This document shows positions 1-10,522 of a stretch of DNA of 22,751 nt, piece by piece. Numbering within the stretch: position 1 is the first letter of the stretch; each line of letters starts with the position of its first letter. The stretch lies in NCBI GenBank assembly GCA_963702525.1, contig CAVPCY010000010.1:1-22751 (forward strand), written 5' to 3'. The position numbers and the translations under genes are program-made. Under the pieces are notes generated by a model. It was not told where the DNA came from. It ran no database searches and saw only the letters and a program-made list of their open reading frames with translations. This stretch comes from CAVPCY01 sp963702525 (GTDB lineage: Bacteria > Actinomycetota > Coriobacteriia > Anaerosomatales > PHET01).

Positions 1-1003
1 CGGTCAGCGACATGAAGCGCGTCCGGTAGCTCACCGTCACCGGTGTGCGGGTTCCCTCGGCGTAGATTCCGCCCGAGAGCGTCACGTCGAACTGATCGCC
101 GGCGGCGTAGCTGATCGACGACGGGTTCGGGCGGAAGATGAAAGCGTTCGCGACCCCGTAGCCGCCGGTGTTGAAAGCGAAGAACTCACCGCTCGTGTCG
201 GTGTCAGCGGCGGTGAAGGTCCACGTCGTACCATTGGAGACGCGCCTCAGCGTGACGGTGTGGCCGCTGCCGTCCCAGTCGTATCGAGAGGGATTCAGCG
301 TGAGCGACCACGGGGTGTAGCTGTCGAAGAAGCCCTGGTCCATCGGGAAAGGGCCGGCCGAGGGGTAGGCGATCGCCGAGTAGGGCACCTGGGTCGCCCG
401 CGAGCCGTCGAAGGCGTAGGTGGTGTGCCTCGACGCGGCGAAACCGATGCCGGTCTTGAGCATCCGCGGGTTGAGCAGCCAGCGCCTGTGCCCGACTCTT
501 GAGATGTTGCCGCTGTCTTCGTCGGCCAAGCAGCCCATCTCGAAGCTCGCCGAGGTGGAGTAGCCCGAGCCGATGTTGCTCGAACTGGTGGAGGCGTAGC
601 CCCGATCGTAGAAGGCCTGGGGCATGTCGGCGGGCTTGGGCGGGGTGTGCGAGAAGGTGCTTGCGGCGAGCAACACGGCGCCGTATTGGGCGTCTGCATT
701 GCGGGCGGGGTCCAGCGACACGTCGTGAGGGACTCCCGCGAGGAAGCGGGCGAAGTTGATCGTCTTGAGCCCGTCGTTGAGGAAGCCCGCGTTCACCGCA
801 CCGGGCGCGTAGGGCGCGACGACACTTGGAGTGCTTGAGTAGGTCGCCCCTGAGTAGCTGGGCTTGAGTTCGCTCCAGAGCGTGCGGACCTGCGAGTCGC
901 TGTAGCCGGCGGTCTGGGCGATGCCCATGTCGGCCGCAAGCGCGGTCGTGGGGGCGAGGGCGCCGAGAAGCAGCGCAGTCGCCAGAAGAGTCGATAGCCT
1001 CAT
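1..1003 (-). CDS. Secreted CAP/SCP-domain protein, C-terminus beyond window
   Basis: The reverse strand is open from an ATG at 1003 to the window edge, 334 codons with no stop, so the 3' end is missing. Residues 1-24 form a signal peptide (basic start, Leu/Ala core, cleavage after TALA), so the product is exported. The middle carries CAP (cysteine-rich secretory/SCP-like) features: a helix around LDPARNADAQYGAVLLAAS, a following FSHTPP with the conserved His, and the strong block GHRRWLLNPRM. After that comes a beta-rich region that looks Ig-like. CAP proteins of bacteria are extracellular and mostly of unknown activity. It lies 116 bp after the DUF255 gene on the same strand. No good Shine-Dalgarno precedes the start, but the signal peptide fixes it. 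No frameshift is seen. Family is fairly sure; function is not. Confidence 0.82.
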   Translation of the reverse strand, partial: MRLSTLLATALLLGALAPTTALAADMGIAQTAGYSDSQVRTLWSELKPSYSGATYSSTPSVVAPYAPGAVNAGFLNDGLKTINFARFLAGVPHDVSLDPARNADAQYGAVLLAASTFSHTPPKPADMPQAFYDRGYASTSSSNIGSGYSTSASFEMGCLADEDSGNISRVGHRRWLLNPRMLKTGIGFAASRHTTYAFDGSRATQVPYSAIAYPSAGPFPMDQGFFDSYTPWSLTLNPSRYDWDGSGHTVTLRRVSNGTTWTFTAADTDTSGEFFAFNTGGYGVANAFIFRPNPSSISYAAGDQFDVTLSGGIYAEGTRTPVTVSYRTRFMSLT

Positions 1004-1119
1004 GTTTGCTCTAGTCGGCATTCTGGCGCGCGATGCTGAGACCTTCGCGGATTGTTCCTCGAAAACGTGCAAGGCGGTCCTCTCGCTGGCCGGGGCCGCC
1101 GCCGCGGCGTCCTGACCTT

Positions 1120-3375
<2,256 letters not shown>

Positions 3376-3400
3376 CTTGGCCCTTCGCGATAGGCGGCGT

Positions 3401-3422
3401 CTTTCGGGTGGATACCCGAAAG
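3401..3422. repeat. Perfect 9-bp inverted repeat in the divergent intergenic region
   Basis: CTTTCGGGT at 3401-3409 and its exact complement ACCCGAAAG at 3414-3422 enclose a four-base loop, GGAT. It lies 25 bp upstream of the DUF255 start (minus) and 112 bp upstream of the beta-propeller gene (plus). It could be an operator or a leader RNA hairpin. There is no U-tract, so a terminator is unlikely. I recognise no riboswitch around it. Confidence 0.5.
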
Positions 3423-3534
3423 GGCCGGCGGAAGCAGGGACGGGGCGTTGCTCGAGGCCGCAATCGAATCTCGCAAGGGGTGGTAAGAACTTCTTGTCAG
3501 CACGGGGGTGTGCTGCTTCACGGGGGGACTAGCC

Positions 3535-5348
3535 ATGAGACGCATCGTTTGGCGAGTTGCGCTTGCAGTGGTCATCGCGACCATCTGTACCGCCGCTATC
3601 GGCGCGGTCGGCGCTATGGGGGCGACAGCTCCACGGGGCACAATGCGAGCGGCATCTCTCGGTTCGACGCCTTGGCCTTCTTTCGGGCACGACATGGGCC
3701 AGACGAGGCATAGTCCCTACCTCGGTGTGCAGACGAACCAGCTCAAGTGGTCCGTTCGGTTGAGTGGAGAACAAGTGCGGTCGTCTGCCGCGATCGGCGC
3801 TGATGGGACGATCTACGTCGGCGGCGCCGGCACCCAGCGTCTGCTGCCCTCAACCCCGACGACGGGTCGGCGAAGTGGGCCTGCGTGCTGGGTGGCAATG
3901 TATGGTCGTCACCGGCGATCGACTCGAGCGGCACGGTGTACGTCGGGTGCTACGACGGGAAGCTGTACGCGGTCAACCCGGACAACGGCTCGATCAAGTG
4001 GTCTGCCCCGACCGGCATCATCGCGTATGAGTCGCCGAGCATCGGACCCGATGGCACGGTGTACGCCGCCAGCTATGAGACCACCCTGTGCGCGTTGAAT
4101 CCCGATGACGGCTCCGTGAAGTGGAGGCAGCAAGGTGGCCGCGTCCACCGCCACCGGCCCGAGCATCGGCTCGGACGGCACGGTCTACCAGGTCGGCGGC
4201 AACCTATACGCCTTCGACCCCGAGACCGGGGCGCCCAACTGGACCTTCACGGCCGAACGGCAACACCTACATCTCGCCCGCGATCGGCGATGACGGCACG
4301 ATCTACTTCGCGGGCTACAGCGGGACGTCTATGCGCTGGATTCCTCGACGCACACGCCCAAGTGGACTCACTCGGTCAGTCGGCAGCCCTGTCGTGGCCT
4401 CCCCGGCGGTCGACACGAGCGGCACGGTCGTTGTCGGCTGCGAAGACGGCTACCTTCGTGCGCTGAATACCTCAAACGGATCGGCCAAGTGGTCACACAA
4501 CACCGGCGGCCGGATTCAGTCGAGTCCGACCATCGGGTCAGATGGCACGGTCTATGTCGGCAGCGACAGCAACAAGATCGAGGCGCTCGACCCCGATGAC
4601 GGTTCGGTCAAGTGGTCGTATACGACGGGCAATGACGTGTACGCATCGCCTGCGATTGCGGCGGACGGAACCGTCTATGTCGGCAGCGACGACGGGTTCT
4701 TCTACGCCTTCGGCGTGCCGTCGGCTCCCCAGGCCACTGACATCGCTCTCACGACAGGAAGCAACGCCGCACTTGCCTTCGGGTCCGCATTCCCGATCAA
4801 GGGGACGCTCAAGAGCGGCGGTGCGGGCGTATCGGGCCAGTCCGTCATCTTGCAGTCGAAGGCGCCGGGAGGATCCTTCCAAAACACGGCATTCGGCGAC
4901 GACCTACGCGGGAGGCGTGTTCTCCTTCTCGGTGAAGCCGGCGAGCAAGACCTACTACTGCGTGCGGTTCGCAGGCACCGCCACCTACGAGGCGTCGGGG
5001 CCCACGACATCGGTCTACGCGTTGCCACGCGTGTACGTCGGTACGCCCATCGCACCCAAGACGATGCGCTCCACCCGCTCGTACTCCGTCTACGGCTACC
5101 TGAAGCCGAAACACGCGAGCGGCACGAAACCTGTGCAGGTCAAGTGCTACAAGAAGAACCGCGCCGGCGTGTACAAGTACCACCACACGGCCTACGCGAA
5201 GGCCTCTGACTACCCCCCCTACTCCAAGTACAAGGCGAGTGTGAAGCTGCCGCATCGTGGCAAGTGGCGCCTGCGAGCGTATGCGCCGGCGGACACCCTG
5301 CACGCGGCAGCGTGGTCGAGCGGCTACGACTACGTGACGGTGAAGTAG
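3535..5348 (+). CDS. Secreted PQQ-type beta-propeller protein with C-terminal shared module, frameshifted
   Basis: The start is ATG at 3535 behind a G-rich leader, and residues 1-34 form a signal peptide (hydrophobic core, cleavage near AMGA). Eight copies of a blade motif follow, of the type SSPAI-xxxGTVYVG-xxxxxLYALNPDDGSxKW, as in PQQ/PQQ-like propellers, so an eight-bladed propeller is expected. Next come an Ig-like segment (about 4735-5020) and a tail of about 100 residues with GKWRLRAYAPAD, ending SSGYDYVTVK at the stop. That tail recurs in the 8538-10197 protein. The coding frame jumps near 3845, 4132, 4257, 4323, 4379 and 4888, and each time the propeller pattern continues in the next frame, so I treat these as sequence errors. 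No quinoprotein dehydrogenase active site is evident; a structural or binding role at the cell surface is more likely. Confidence 0.8.
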
Positions 5349-5367
5349 GGCTCTCAAGTGGGTTGCT

Positions 5368-5400
5368 GAGACGGTTGTCCCGATAGGGGGCGGCCGTCTC
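5368..5400 (+). terminator. Strong hairpin after the beta-propeller gene
   Basis: A 14-bp stem runs from GAGACGG at 5368 to CCGTCTC ending at 5400, with three G:U wobble pairs and a five-base loop (GATAG). It begins 20 bp after the stop codon at 5348. No U-tract follows, which is common in high-GC actinobacteria. A factor-independent terminator is the simplest reading. Confidence 0.6.
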
Positions 5401-5437
5401 CTGCGTCCCCGGAGAAGAGCGGCCCGAAGAAGAGACA

Positions 5438-5461
5438 GGCGAGCCCTCGAAAGGGCCCGCC
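5438..5461 (-). terminator. Hairpin downstream of tRNA-Arg
   Basis: Read on the minus strand, GGCGGGCCCT and AGGGCTCGCC pair over 10 bp (one G:U) around a TTCG tetraloop, followed by a T-rich stretch, TGTCTCTTCTTC. It lies 16 bp past the tRNA 3' end. The plus strand forms the same stem with one mismatch, so it may also stop transcription from the propeller gene. Confidence 0.65.
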
Positions 5462-5477
5462 TACCTGCTGTTTTCTG

Positions 5478-5553
5478 TGGTGCCCCCGGCAGGATTCGAA
5501 CCTGCGACACCAGGTTTAGGAAACCTGTGCTCTATCCCCTGAGCTACGAGGGC
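5478..5553 (-). tRNA. tRNA-Arg (anticodon CCU)
   Basis: Reverse-strand sequence from GCCCTCG (5553-5547) folds as a full cloverleaf. The acceptor stem GCCCTCG/CGGGGGC has one G:U pair. The D arm contains TAGCTCAGGGGATAGAGC. The anticodon arm is CAGGT-TTCCTAA-ACCTG with anticodon CCT, and the T arm is GCAGG-TTCGAAT-CCTGC. The discriminator A is followed by an encoded CCA (5480-5478), giving 76 nt. The tRNA reads AGG codons. A terminator hairpin lies just downstream. The remains of an AAA_14/DUF4143 ATPase end about 40 bp upstream on the same strand. Confidence 0.97.
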
Positions 5554-5569
5554 GCTTGGTGCGCTCGCC

Positions 5570-5575
5570 ATTCTA
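5570..5575 (-). promoter_or_regulatory. Possible -10 box for tRNA-Arg
   Basis: TAGAAT on the minus strand lies 17 bp before the mature tRNA 5' end, a plausible -10 with a leader of about 10 nt. No convincing -35 is present at the proper distance, so this is tentative. Confidence 0.25.
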
Positions 5576-5590
5576 CGCAATGGCTTGGCA

Positions 5591-6882
5591 CTAGCACTTC
5601 CCAGAGCGATCCGAGAAGCCCATGCGGGCACGACGTGGATCACGCCACTGTCTACTGTGATGTCATCGGATCATGCATCGTCACGATGGTCGACTCGCGG
5701 AGCCCTGTTTCTCCCATTGCATCCACTAGTGCGCGACCTCGCGCTCACGGGTGCTAGCTTTCGACATGTCCGTAAGACTTGCAGAAGTTGAGTCGCGTGA
5801 CCGGTCTCAGCGTCGCCGACGACGAAGTCGATCTCGGTGCCCGCAGCCGTGGAGTAGTAGAGATAGCACCGTTTCGGGTCCCGGCTGGCGTCGACGCAGC
5901 TCAAGGTATACGGAGTTCTCAGCCTTGCCCCCAGGTTCGAGACATCGCGGGCGAGACGGCGAATGAGCCGGGTCGATCGCGTACACCTTCTTTGGGTTGC
6001 CTCGCGAACGCGAGTGAGCGGTCGAAGAGCGGGGATGGTGAACAGCAGGAACGCGTCCACGAAGTAGCCGAGAACGTCGTAAGCGTGTCCTTTCCGACCG
6101 CGATTCCCGAGACTTCAGATCGTTCGCTATCTTGTTCACCGAGGTTAGTGAGCTGGATGTGCAGCAACGCGAGAGCGAATACCGCACCGCGTGGACGTTC
6201 TTGACCTCGTGCCGGTCGATGATGTCACGCAGTAGTACAAGCTGGACGTAGTCCTGCAGCGTCTGGATGCGCTCGGTTCAACCAGCCTTGCACATCGGGA
6301 AACCGCCACTCGAAGATACTCTGCGATGCCGCTTCCAGCTGGGATCGCATGCTGCCGGGCGTGTCGGCAGATCGATAGTCGGAGTAAGCAGCGTCTAAGC
6401 GACGCTCAGCGGCAGCAGCTCGACGGCGTAGCCACGCACGCGGAACTCGGAGGCAACTTCAGTCGAGAGCATTCTTGCCGAGGACGGCGACACGTAGAGG
6501 CGTGCCGATGCGGTGTGAGGACGCGGCGCGCGAACGTCGACCAGACTTCGACCGCTTGAATCTCATGAGGAGCAGGTATGCGTTCTCGATCGCGCGCCGG
6601 ATTGAGCCGGTAGAAGGTCTCGAGCGTCCGATCGAGCACGTCAGGATCGAGTGGCTGCAAACGATCATCCTCGAAGTTGACGTAGAGGATTCGGTTCCTC
6701 TCGACACCCGCGTCAATGAGGCGCTGCATTTCCTGGAATAGCAGATACGTCTTGCCCGACGGCGCATTCCGGTGATGACCCGGGCCATGTTCGATGCGTT
6801 TGGAAGAGCCGCTGAGTCTTGGGCTGACCGCGGGCAGTGGGCGTTCTTGGAAGTCGACTATCGTTTGCTCGATCGTGTCCAT
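5591..6882 (-). pseudogene. Broken AAA_14/DUF4143 ATPase
   Basis: The ATG at 6882 follows AAAGGAAACCC. The N-terminus MDTIEQTIVDFQERPLPAVS, the Walker A region (ITGMRR then SGKTYLLFQEMQRL), ILYVNFEDDRLQPLDPDVLD and Walker B (YLLLDEIQAVE) identify an ATPase of the AAA_14 plus DUF4143 type. Later blocks confirm it: LYVSPSSARMLSTEVASEF, DYVQLVLLRDIIDRHEVKNV, TAAGTEIDFVVGDAETGHAT and LVDAMGETGLRESTIVTMHD. The pieces lie in order but hop among all three frames about a dozen times, including one missing base at Walker A (about 6758) and one at Walker B (about 6567). An intact member would be about 430 residues. Such ATPases are common single genes of unclear role, often compared with toxin-antitoxin or mobile loci. 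The 3' end is uncertain. GC looks lower by eye than in the neighbours, suggesting transfer. Damage density is far above the rest of the window. Confidence 0.75.
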
Positions 6883-6897
6883 GGGTTTCCTTTCGCC

Positions 6898-6937
6898 AAG
6901 GACACATTATCAGGTGTATGTCCTTCATACAAGGACA
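6898..6937 (-). promoter_or_regulatory. Promoter with three AAGGACA-type half-sites upstream of the ATPase
   Basis: TGTCCTT (6919-6925) and AAGGACA (6931-6937) form a perfect 7-bp inverted repeat with a 5-bp spacer. A third AAGGACA lies at 6898-6904. Between them the minus strand has a good -10, GATAAT (6906-6911), and a weak -35 (CTTGTA) about 16 bp upstream that falls inside the palindrome. Transcription would begin near 6899, inside the third half-site and about 17 nt before the ATG at 6882. This layout suits a repressor. It may be autoregulation, but that is inference. Confidence 0.5.
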
Positions 6938-7005
6938 CGAAGGCGACTATCTATCCTTGGGCGAAGGGAACCATTGGGCAGCGCAGCATCGAAGAGTCAC
7001 AAGGT

Positions 7006-7046
7006 AGACTAGGCCGAGTGGTCGTCCCTCGCCCCCGACCTAGTCT
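7006..7046 (-). terminator. Stem-loop spanning the FkbM stop codon
   Basis: AGACTAGG (7006-7013) pairs perfectly with CCTAGTCT (7039-7046), with an inner CGAG/CTCG stem in the loop. The TAG stop of the methyltransferase (7042-7040) lies inside the stem. There is no U-tract. It is probably a terminator or 3'-end stabilising hairpin; the call is moderate. Confidence 0.4.
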
Positions 7047-7882
7047 CGCTTCAGCGCAACGAAGTTGGTCGTTGTGAACTGCTCGTAGACTTCCTTGTAT
7101 GAGTCGATCGGCATCAGAAAGCCCGAGGGCGTGATGCGCAGAATCCGCATCCCCACGTCTTCGAAGAAGTAGTAGAAGTCCTGGAAGTAGGTCCGCGTGT
7201 CGATGTTGCAGCCTCCGAACTCGAAGGTCGCCATGCGGATGCTCCCGCTGCGGAACATGCCGCCCGCACCGGCGAACACGTCAAGTTCGTGGCCCTCCAC
7301 ATCGCACTTCAGCAGGTCTATGCGTTCGATCCCGTTCCTGCTGCAGTAGTCATCGATCGTGTCCACGGCCACGGACTCGCTTCCATCAAACGCAATACCG
7401 AAGTGGTCCAGGCGTCTCTTGGTGAGCGATGCCAGCCCCGAACCGGGCTCGTCGTAGTGGAGCGTCATCTCCCCGGGCGTCGCCCCAAGAGCCATGTTGT
7501 TCAGAGTGACCCCGCTCCTGTCGATTCCGTCGAGGCTCGCCTCCAGCAACTCATAGGTCTGCCTGCCAGGCTCGAAACAGTGAACGCTCATGCCCTCCCT
7601 CGGGAGGTGCGTGAGGATGAGATTCAGATACTGCCCCTGGTTGCTGCCAACGTCGAAGACGCAGTAGGGGGCTTCGAAGGAGGGGCTCAGCAGTTCTAGC
7701 ACGGCTGTCTCGCCGCTGGAATCGACACCGGCACCCGACCCGATGCCCATCAGCTTGAGCGAGGACGAGACCTGTCGCTCGAGGGCCTGCTGAGCCGATA
7801 GCTCGCTCTCAGTCGCTGCCTGAGCCGGGGGCGCGGACCGGCCTTTGGCCCTGCTTGCGGCAACCAAGGCGATGACCGACAC
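7040..7882 (-). CDS. FkbM-family SAM-dependent methyltransferase
   Basis: The reverse frame ending at 7040 encodes a complete FkbM-type methyltransferase core. The SAM-binding motif I is YCVFDVGSNQGQYLN. It is followed by VHCFEPGRQTYELLEA (motif II acidic end), VTLNNMALGATPGEMTL, and IDLLKCDVEGHELDVFAGA (the conserved DVEGHE). The end is EQFTTTNFVALKRD. Family members methylate sugar hydroxyls in glycans, glycolipids or antibiotics; the substrate here is unknown. The start is unclear. I give the in-frame GTG at 7882, but it has no clear ribosome binding site and the first part would include a hydrophobic stretch belonging to the upstream membrane protein. The conserved part begins around SSSLKLMGIGSGAGVDSSGE, so the real N-terminus could be shorter or, if no stop has been lost, joined to the membrane protein. 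Confidence 0.8.
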   Translation of the reverse strand: MSVIALVAASRAKGRSAPPAQAATESELSAQQALERQVSSSLKLMGIGSGAGVDSSGETAVLELLSPSFEAPYCVFDVGSNQGQYLNLILTHLPREGMSVHCFEPGRQTYELLEASLDGIDRSGVTLNNMALGATPGEMTLHYDEPGSGLASLTKRRLDHFGIAFDGSESVAVDTIDDYCSRNGIERIDLLKCDVEGHELDVFAGAGGMFRSGSIRMATFEFGGCNIDTRTYFQDFYYFFEDVGMRILRITPSGFLMPIDSYKEVYEQFTTTNFVALKRD

Positions 7883-8276
7883 GGTGACGGCTCGCCGCGA
7901 CAAGCGCGAGGGCCACCCCGTAGAGCAGCTTGGTTGCTCCCGGTTCGTTCTTGGTAGGACCCGCAGTGCACGGCTGCGCCGAGCGTGACGACCCCGACGT
8001 ATCCGAGCGACCGCGATTCCTCCAACGGCTGCGCCACCGTAGCTGAGTCGCCCCCCGGCGACGACGAGAAGCGCGCGTGAGCGCGGAGAGGACCGCGACG
8101 ATCGGCCCACGGCGTGGCCGGGGACGCGCGAGGACCAGAAGCATGCCCGGGAAGGAGGGCCCCAGCGGGCCGAGGATCGCGACAGCGAGCGGGGCATGCA
8201 TCGCGGCCAAACACAGACCGGCGATGCCGAAGATGACGAGCAGCCGACCGAGGCGCCCTCGTAAACCCGACTTCAT
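7883..8276 (-). CDS. Small membrane protein, frameshifted
   Basis: ATG at 8276 has an excellent ribosome binding site (GAAGGGGGCAT directly before it). The first 50 residues contain a clear hydrophobic segment (LLVIFGIAGLCLAAMHAPLA) and a second beginning FPGMLLVLA. After about 8125 hydrophobic stretches continue but in changing frames: IVAVLSALT, ALLVVAGG with YGGAAVGGIAVA, YVGVVTLGAAV, then LLYGVALALVAA and VSVIALVAA. This fits a polytopic protein of four or five membrane spans broken by several single-base shifts. I do not recognise the family. The last hydrophobic segment is in frame with the downstream methyltransferase, so the boundary between the two genes, or a fusion, cannot be settled from this sequence. 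Confidence 0.45.
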
Positions 8277-8424
8277 ATGCCCCCTTCAGGTCGAACTCGC
8301 CGGAGTCCCCGCGAATGTCTGCACATTAGCAGAGGCCGTCGGTGCTCAGGCGAATTCCGCCTTGCGCTCATCGAGTGCACTCACCCCCTCCCGGCCACGG
8401 TGATAAACATGGCTTAAGTGCGGG

Positions 8425-8475
8425 AAGGCGGCAGGTGCATGGTCACCCGGTTTCGACTACGTCTGGGTGAAGTAA
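8425..8475 (+). pseudogene. Relic of the secreted-protein C-terminal module
   Basis: Reading forward from 8431 the codons give AGAWSPGFDYVWVK and a stop at 8473-8475. This matches the extreme C-terminus AAWSSGYDYVTVK of the propeller protein (ending 5348) and of the CARDB protein (ending 8538). In-frame stops lie 24 bp upstream, so only the last 14 or so codons survive. It lies tail to tail with the CARDB gene, 62 bp apart. It is probably the leftover end of a deleted secreted-protein gene. Confidence 0.6.
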
Positions 8476-8537
8476 GGGCGGGACCTGGTCGAGGCGCCGT
8501 GTTCGCAGCAGAGCCCCTGCAACGCGTCCTCTCGCCC

Positions 8538-10197
8538 CTACTTGACCGTCACGTAGTCGTATCCCGATGACCACGTGGCTGCATGGTCGCTGTCGGCAGG
8601 GGCGTACGCTCGCAGCCTCCACTTGCCGGCGTACTTCAGCTTCATCGACGCGGCGTACTTCGAGTAGGTGGGGTAGCTCGACACCTTGGCGCTCACGTAG
8701 CCGTAGGGCTTCCATGCTCCACCGACCCGCCGGTACTTGTAGATTCGGACCGGCTTGCTGCCCGCCGCATGTTTCGGCATCAGGTAGCCGCTGATGGTGT
8801 AGTACTTCCTCCGCGACATCTTCGAAGGCGCGACAGGCGTTCGAACGTGGACCTTCGGTACCACTCGACCGAGACTCGCGCTCGACGAGATGTACTCACT
8901 GGGCACTCCGACGAAGAAGACACTGTAGTAGCGAGCACTCGTCCGGAGCCGAGATTGGCCAGGAAGCCGTTCCACCCGCGTCGGTTATCGCGTTGCCGTG
9001 GGATGTCCACGAGCCAGTGCCCGTCGGGGAAGACCGCAGTTCAACGACCCGGCCAGCCAGCCCCGGTCCACTGACGGAGCCTGCTCCGGAGACGCGCGCT
9101 GACCGCGATCGGGGAGCCATAGCCGGGTGATCTTGGAGAGATCTGGCCAGTAAGGAACGTGATCGCTGGGAATCGCGACGGTGTTGCCCGCCCGTGCGTT
9201 GTTGTCCTCGAGGGACTCGGAGACGTTGTCGCTGGAGTCGACGATAGTCCCCACGTAGTAGGTGCCGCTCGCACCCGCGGGCACTGTGAACGTGGTTGTG
9301 GCGCTGTCCGTGCCGCCGGCTGGCAGCGAGGATACGGCGCGGCTGCCCAGATAGATGTCCGAGTTGGTGATGTTGGTGTCAGATGACAGGTAGTAGCTGG
9401 CGTACGTGGCCGATGCTTCGGCGCTGCCTTGGTTGGCGATCGTGTCGGTGATCGGGATAGCGGACCCTGCCGGGCCGGAGCTCGAACCGCTGAGACTGTT
9501 CGAGACGAGATCGGGCTGCGGATTGCCGAGGTCCTCGAGCCTGACGTTGTCGAAGTAGACGCCGTTGCCCTCGGACTCAGACTCATCGGACTGGAACGCG
9601 AGCATCACGTACAGGTTCGGGGACTTCGAGACGTCGCCGAGAGTGTAGACGTTGGTCAGGTCCAGGGCCTTGGTCCGCCAGAAGGCGGCATTACCGGACC
9701 ACCCCAACCCGTAGTAGTTCGCACCGTCAGTCGAGACGAGCATCTTGGCGTAGTCGAACTCGTACTCGCTCTCGACCCACAGATCAGCCCTCAACACCGT
9801 CTGGCCCGTGGAGCCTGACAGGTCGTACGGGCCGCGCCTCATTCGTGCGCGATAGTCGTCCGGGTATGGGCGGTAGCTGTTGTTCCCCAGGCACCATGCC
9901 GAATAGCTGCCAGACGCCGCAATGGTGCTGGAGACCCCCCAGGTGTTGGGGTCGAGGACAGTCCAGTTGGCGCTCACTGAGCCGGATTCGAAACCATCCC
10001 AGAACCAGACCGGACCAGCCGCACTGCTGAGCTGCGTCGACAGGGTCTTGGTGCCGCCGGGTCCGCCTGGCGCGAACTCGTGAACCGGGACGCCCTGTTG
10101 GGCCGGCGTAGCCCATCGCGATTGGCGCGGATGCGAGTGAGCCAGCCAAGAGCACCACAACAGAGAGCGCCAGCAGCGTGCGTGTGTGACGAAGCAT
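8538..10197 (-). CDS. Secreted CARDB-domain protein with jelly-roll and shared C-terminal module, frameshifted
   Basis: ATG at 10197 follows GGGGGTGGCTCG and opens a signal peptide (LLALSVVVLLAGSLASAPIA). After a shift near 10100 comes a jelly-roll/MAM-like region (WFWDGFESGSVSANW through GVYFDNVRLEDL), as found in immune-inhibitor-A and other secreted proteins. A CARDB adhesion domain follows (PDLVSNSLSGSSSGPAG to SESLEDNNARAGNTVAI). After a shift near 9125 there is an Ig-like segment (GLAGRVVELRSSPTG). After another near 8945 the tail follows, with YLMPKHAAGSKPVRIYKYRR, GKWRLRAYAPAD and WSSGYDYVTVK at the stop. No catalytic residues are evident; an extracellular binding or structural role is inferred. 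The tail closely matches the propeller protein and is related to the tail of the 10523-11812 protein. Confidence 0.78.
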
Positions 10198-10317
10198 CGA
10201 GCCACCCCCGTGGATTCCGTTCCGGAACTAGCGGCGTACAAGGACGGCCCACCCGGCCTTGTGGCGCCCGACGATCGTTGTCACGCCCAAGGGTACTCCC
10301 GCGGGCCTCGCCAGGGG

Positions 10318-10348
10318 CGCCCATCGGGCTCAATCGTACCGATGGGCG
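10318..10348. repeat. Perfect 10-bp inverted repeat in the 325-bp divergent intergenic region
   Basis: CGCCCATCGG (10318-10327) and CCGATGGGCG (10339-10348) are exact complements with an 11-bp spacer. The gene-free stretch 10198-10522 separates two divergent secreted-protein genes and also holds the hairpin GTGAC-CGAA-GTCAC at 10395-10408 and a GC-rich hairpin near 10365-10385. I see no convincing sigma-70 promoter, riboswitch or small ORF with a ribosome site. The repeat could be an operator shared by both genes. Confidence 0.45.
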
Positions 10349-10522
10349 ACTGGATTCGGCCGCTGGTAGGAGCCGCGCGGCTACCCGCGCCCCCGTGACC
10401 GAAGTCACAGGACATCCCGCGCCAGTGTGAGGGGGCGCACACGCCGCGACCTCGCCGATGTCGATACAACTCCCATCATGTCGTGGCAGTCCGCTGCCCG
10501 AGAACTGAAGGGAGGGGATCCG

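Noticed and set aside
3376..3534. Cyclic-dinucleotide riboswitch before the secreted propeller gene
   Set aside because: I compared the leader by eye with c-di-GMP-I and c-di-AMP consensus segments and did not find their conserved core sequences.
3535..5348. Quinoprotein alcohol dehydrogenase
   Set aside because: The blade repeats are of the generic PQQ-like type. No vicinal-Cys motif or catalytic Asp block of the dehydrogenases is visible, and the Ig-like tail points to a surface protein.
5478..8540. Genomic island integrated at tRNA-Arg
   Set aside because: The accessory genes lie on the 5' side of the tRNA. Integrases usually use the 3' end, and no direct repeat of the tRNA 3' end or integrase gene was seen.
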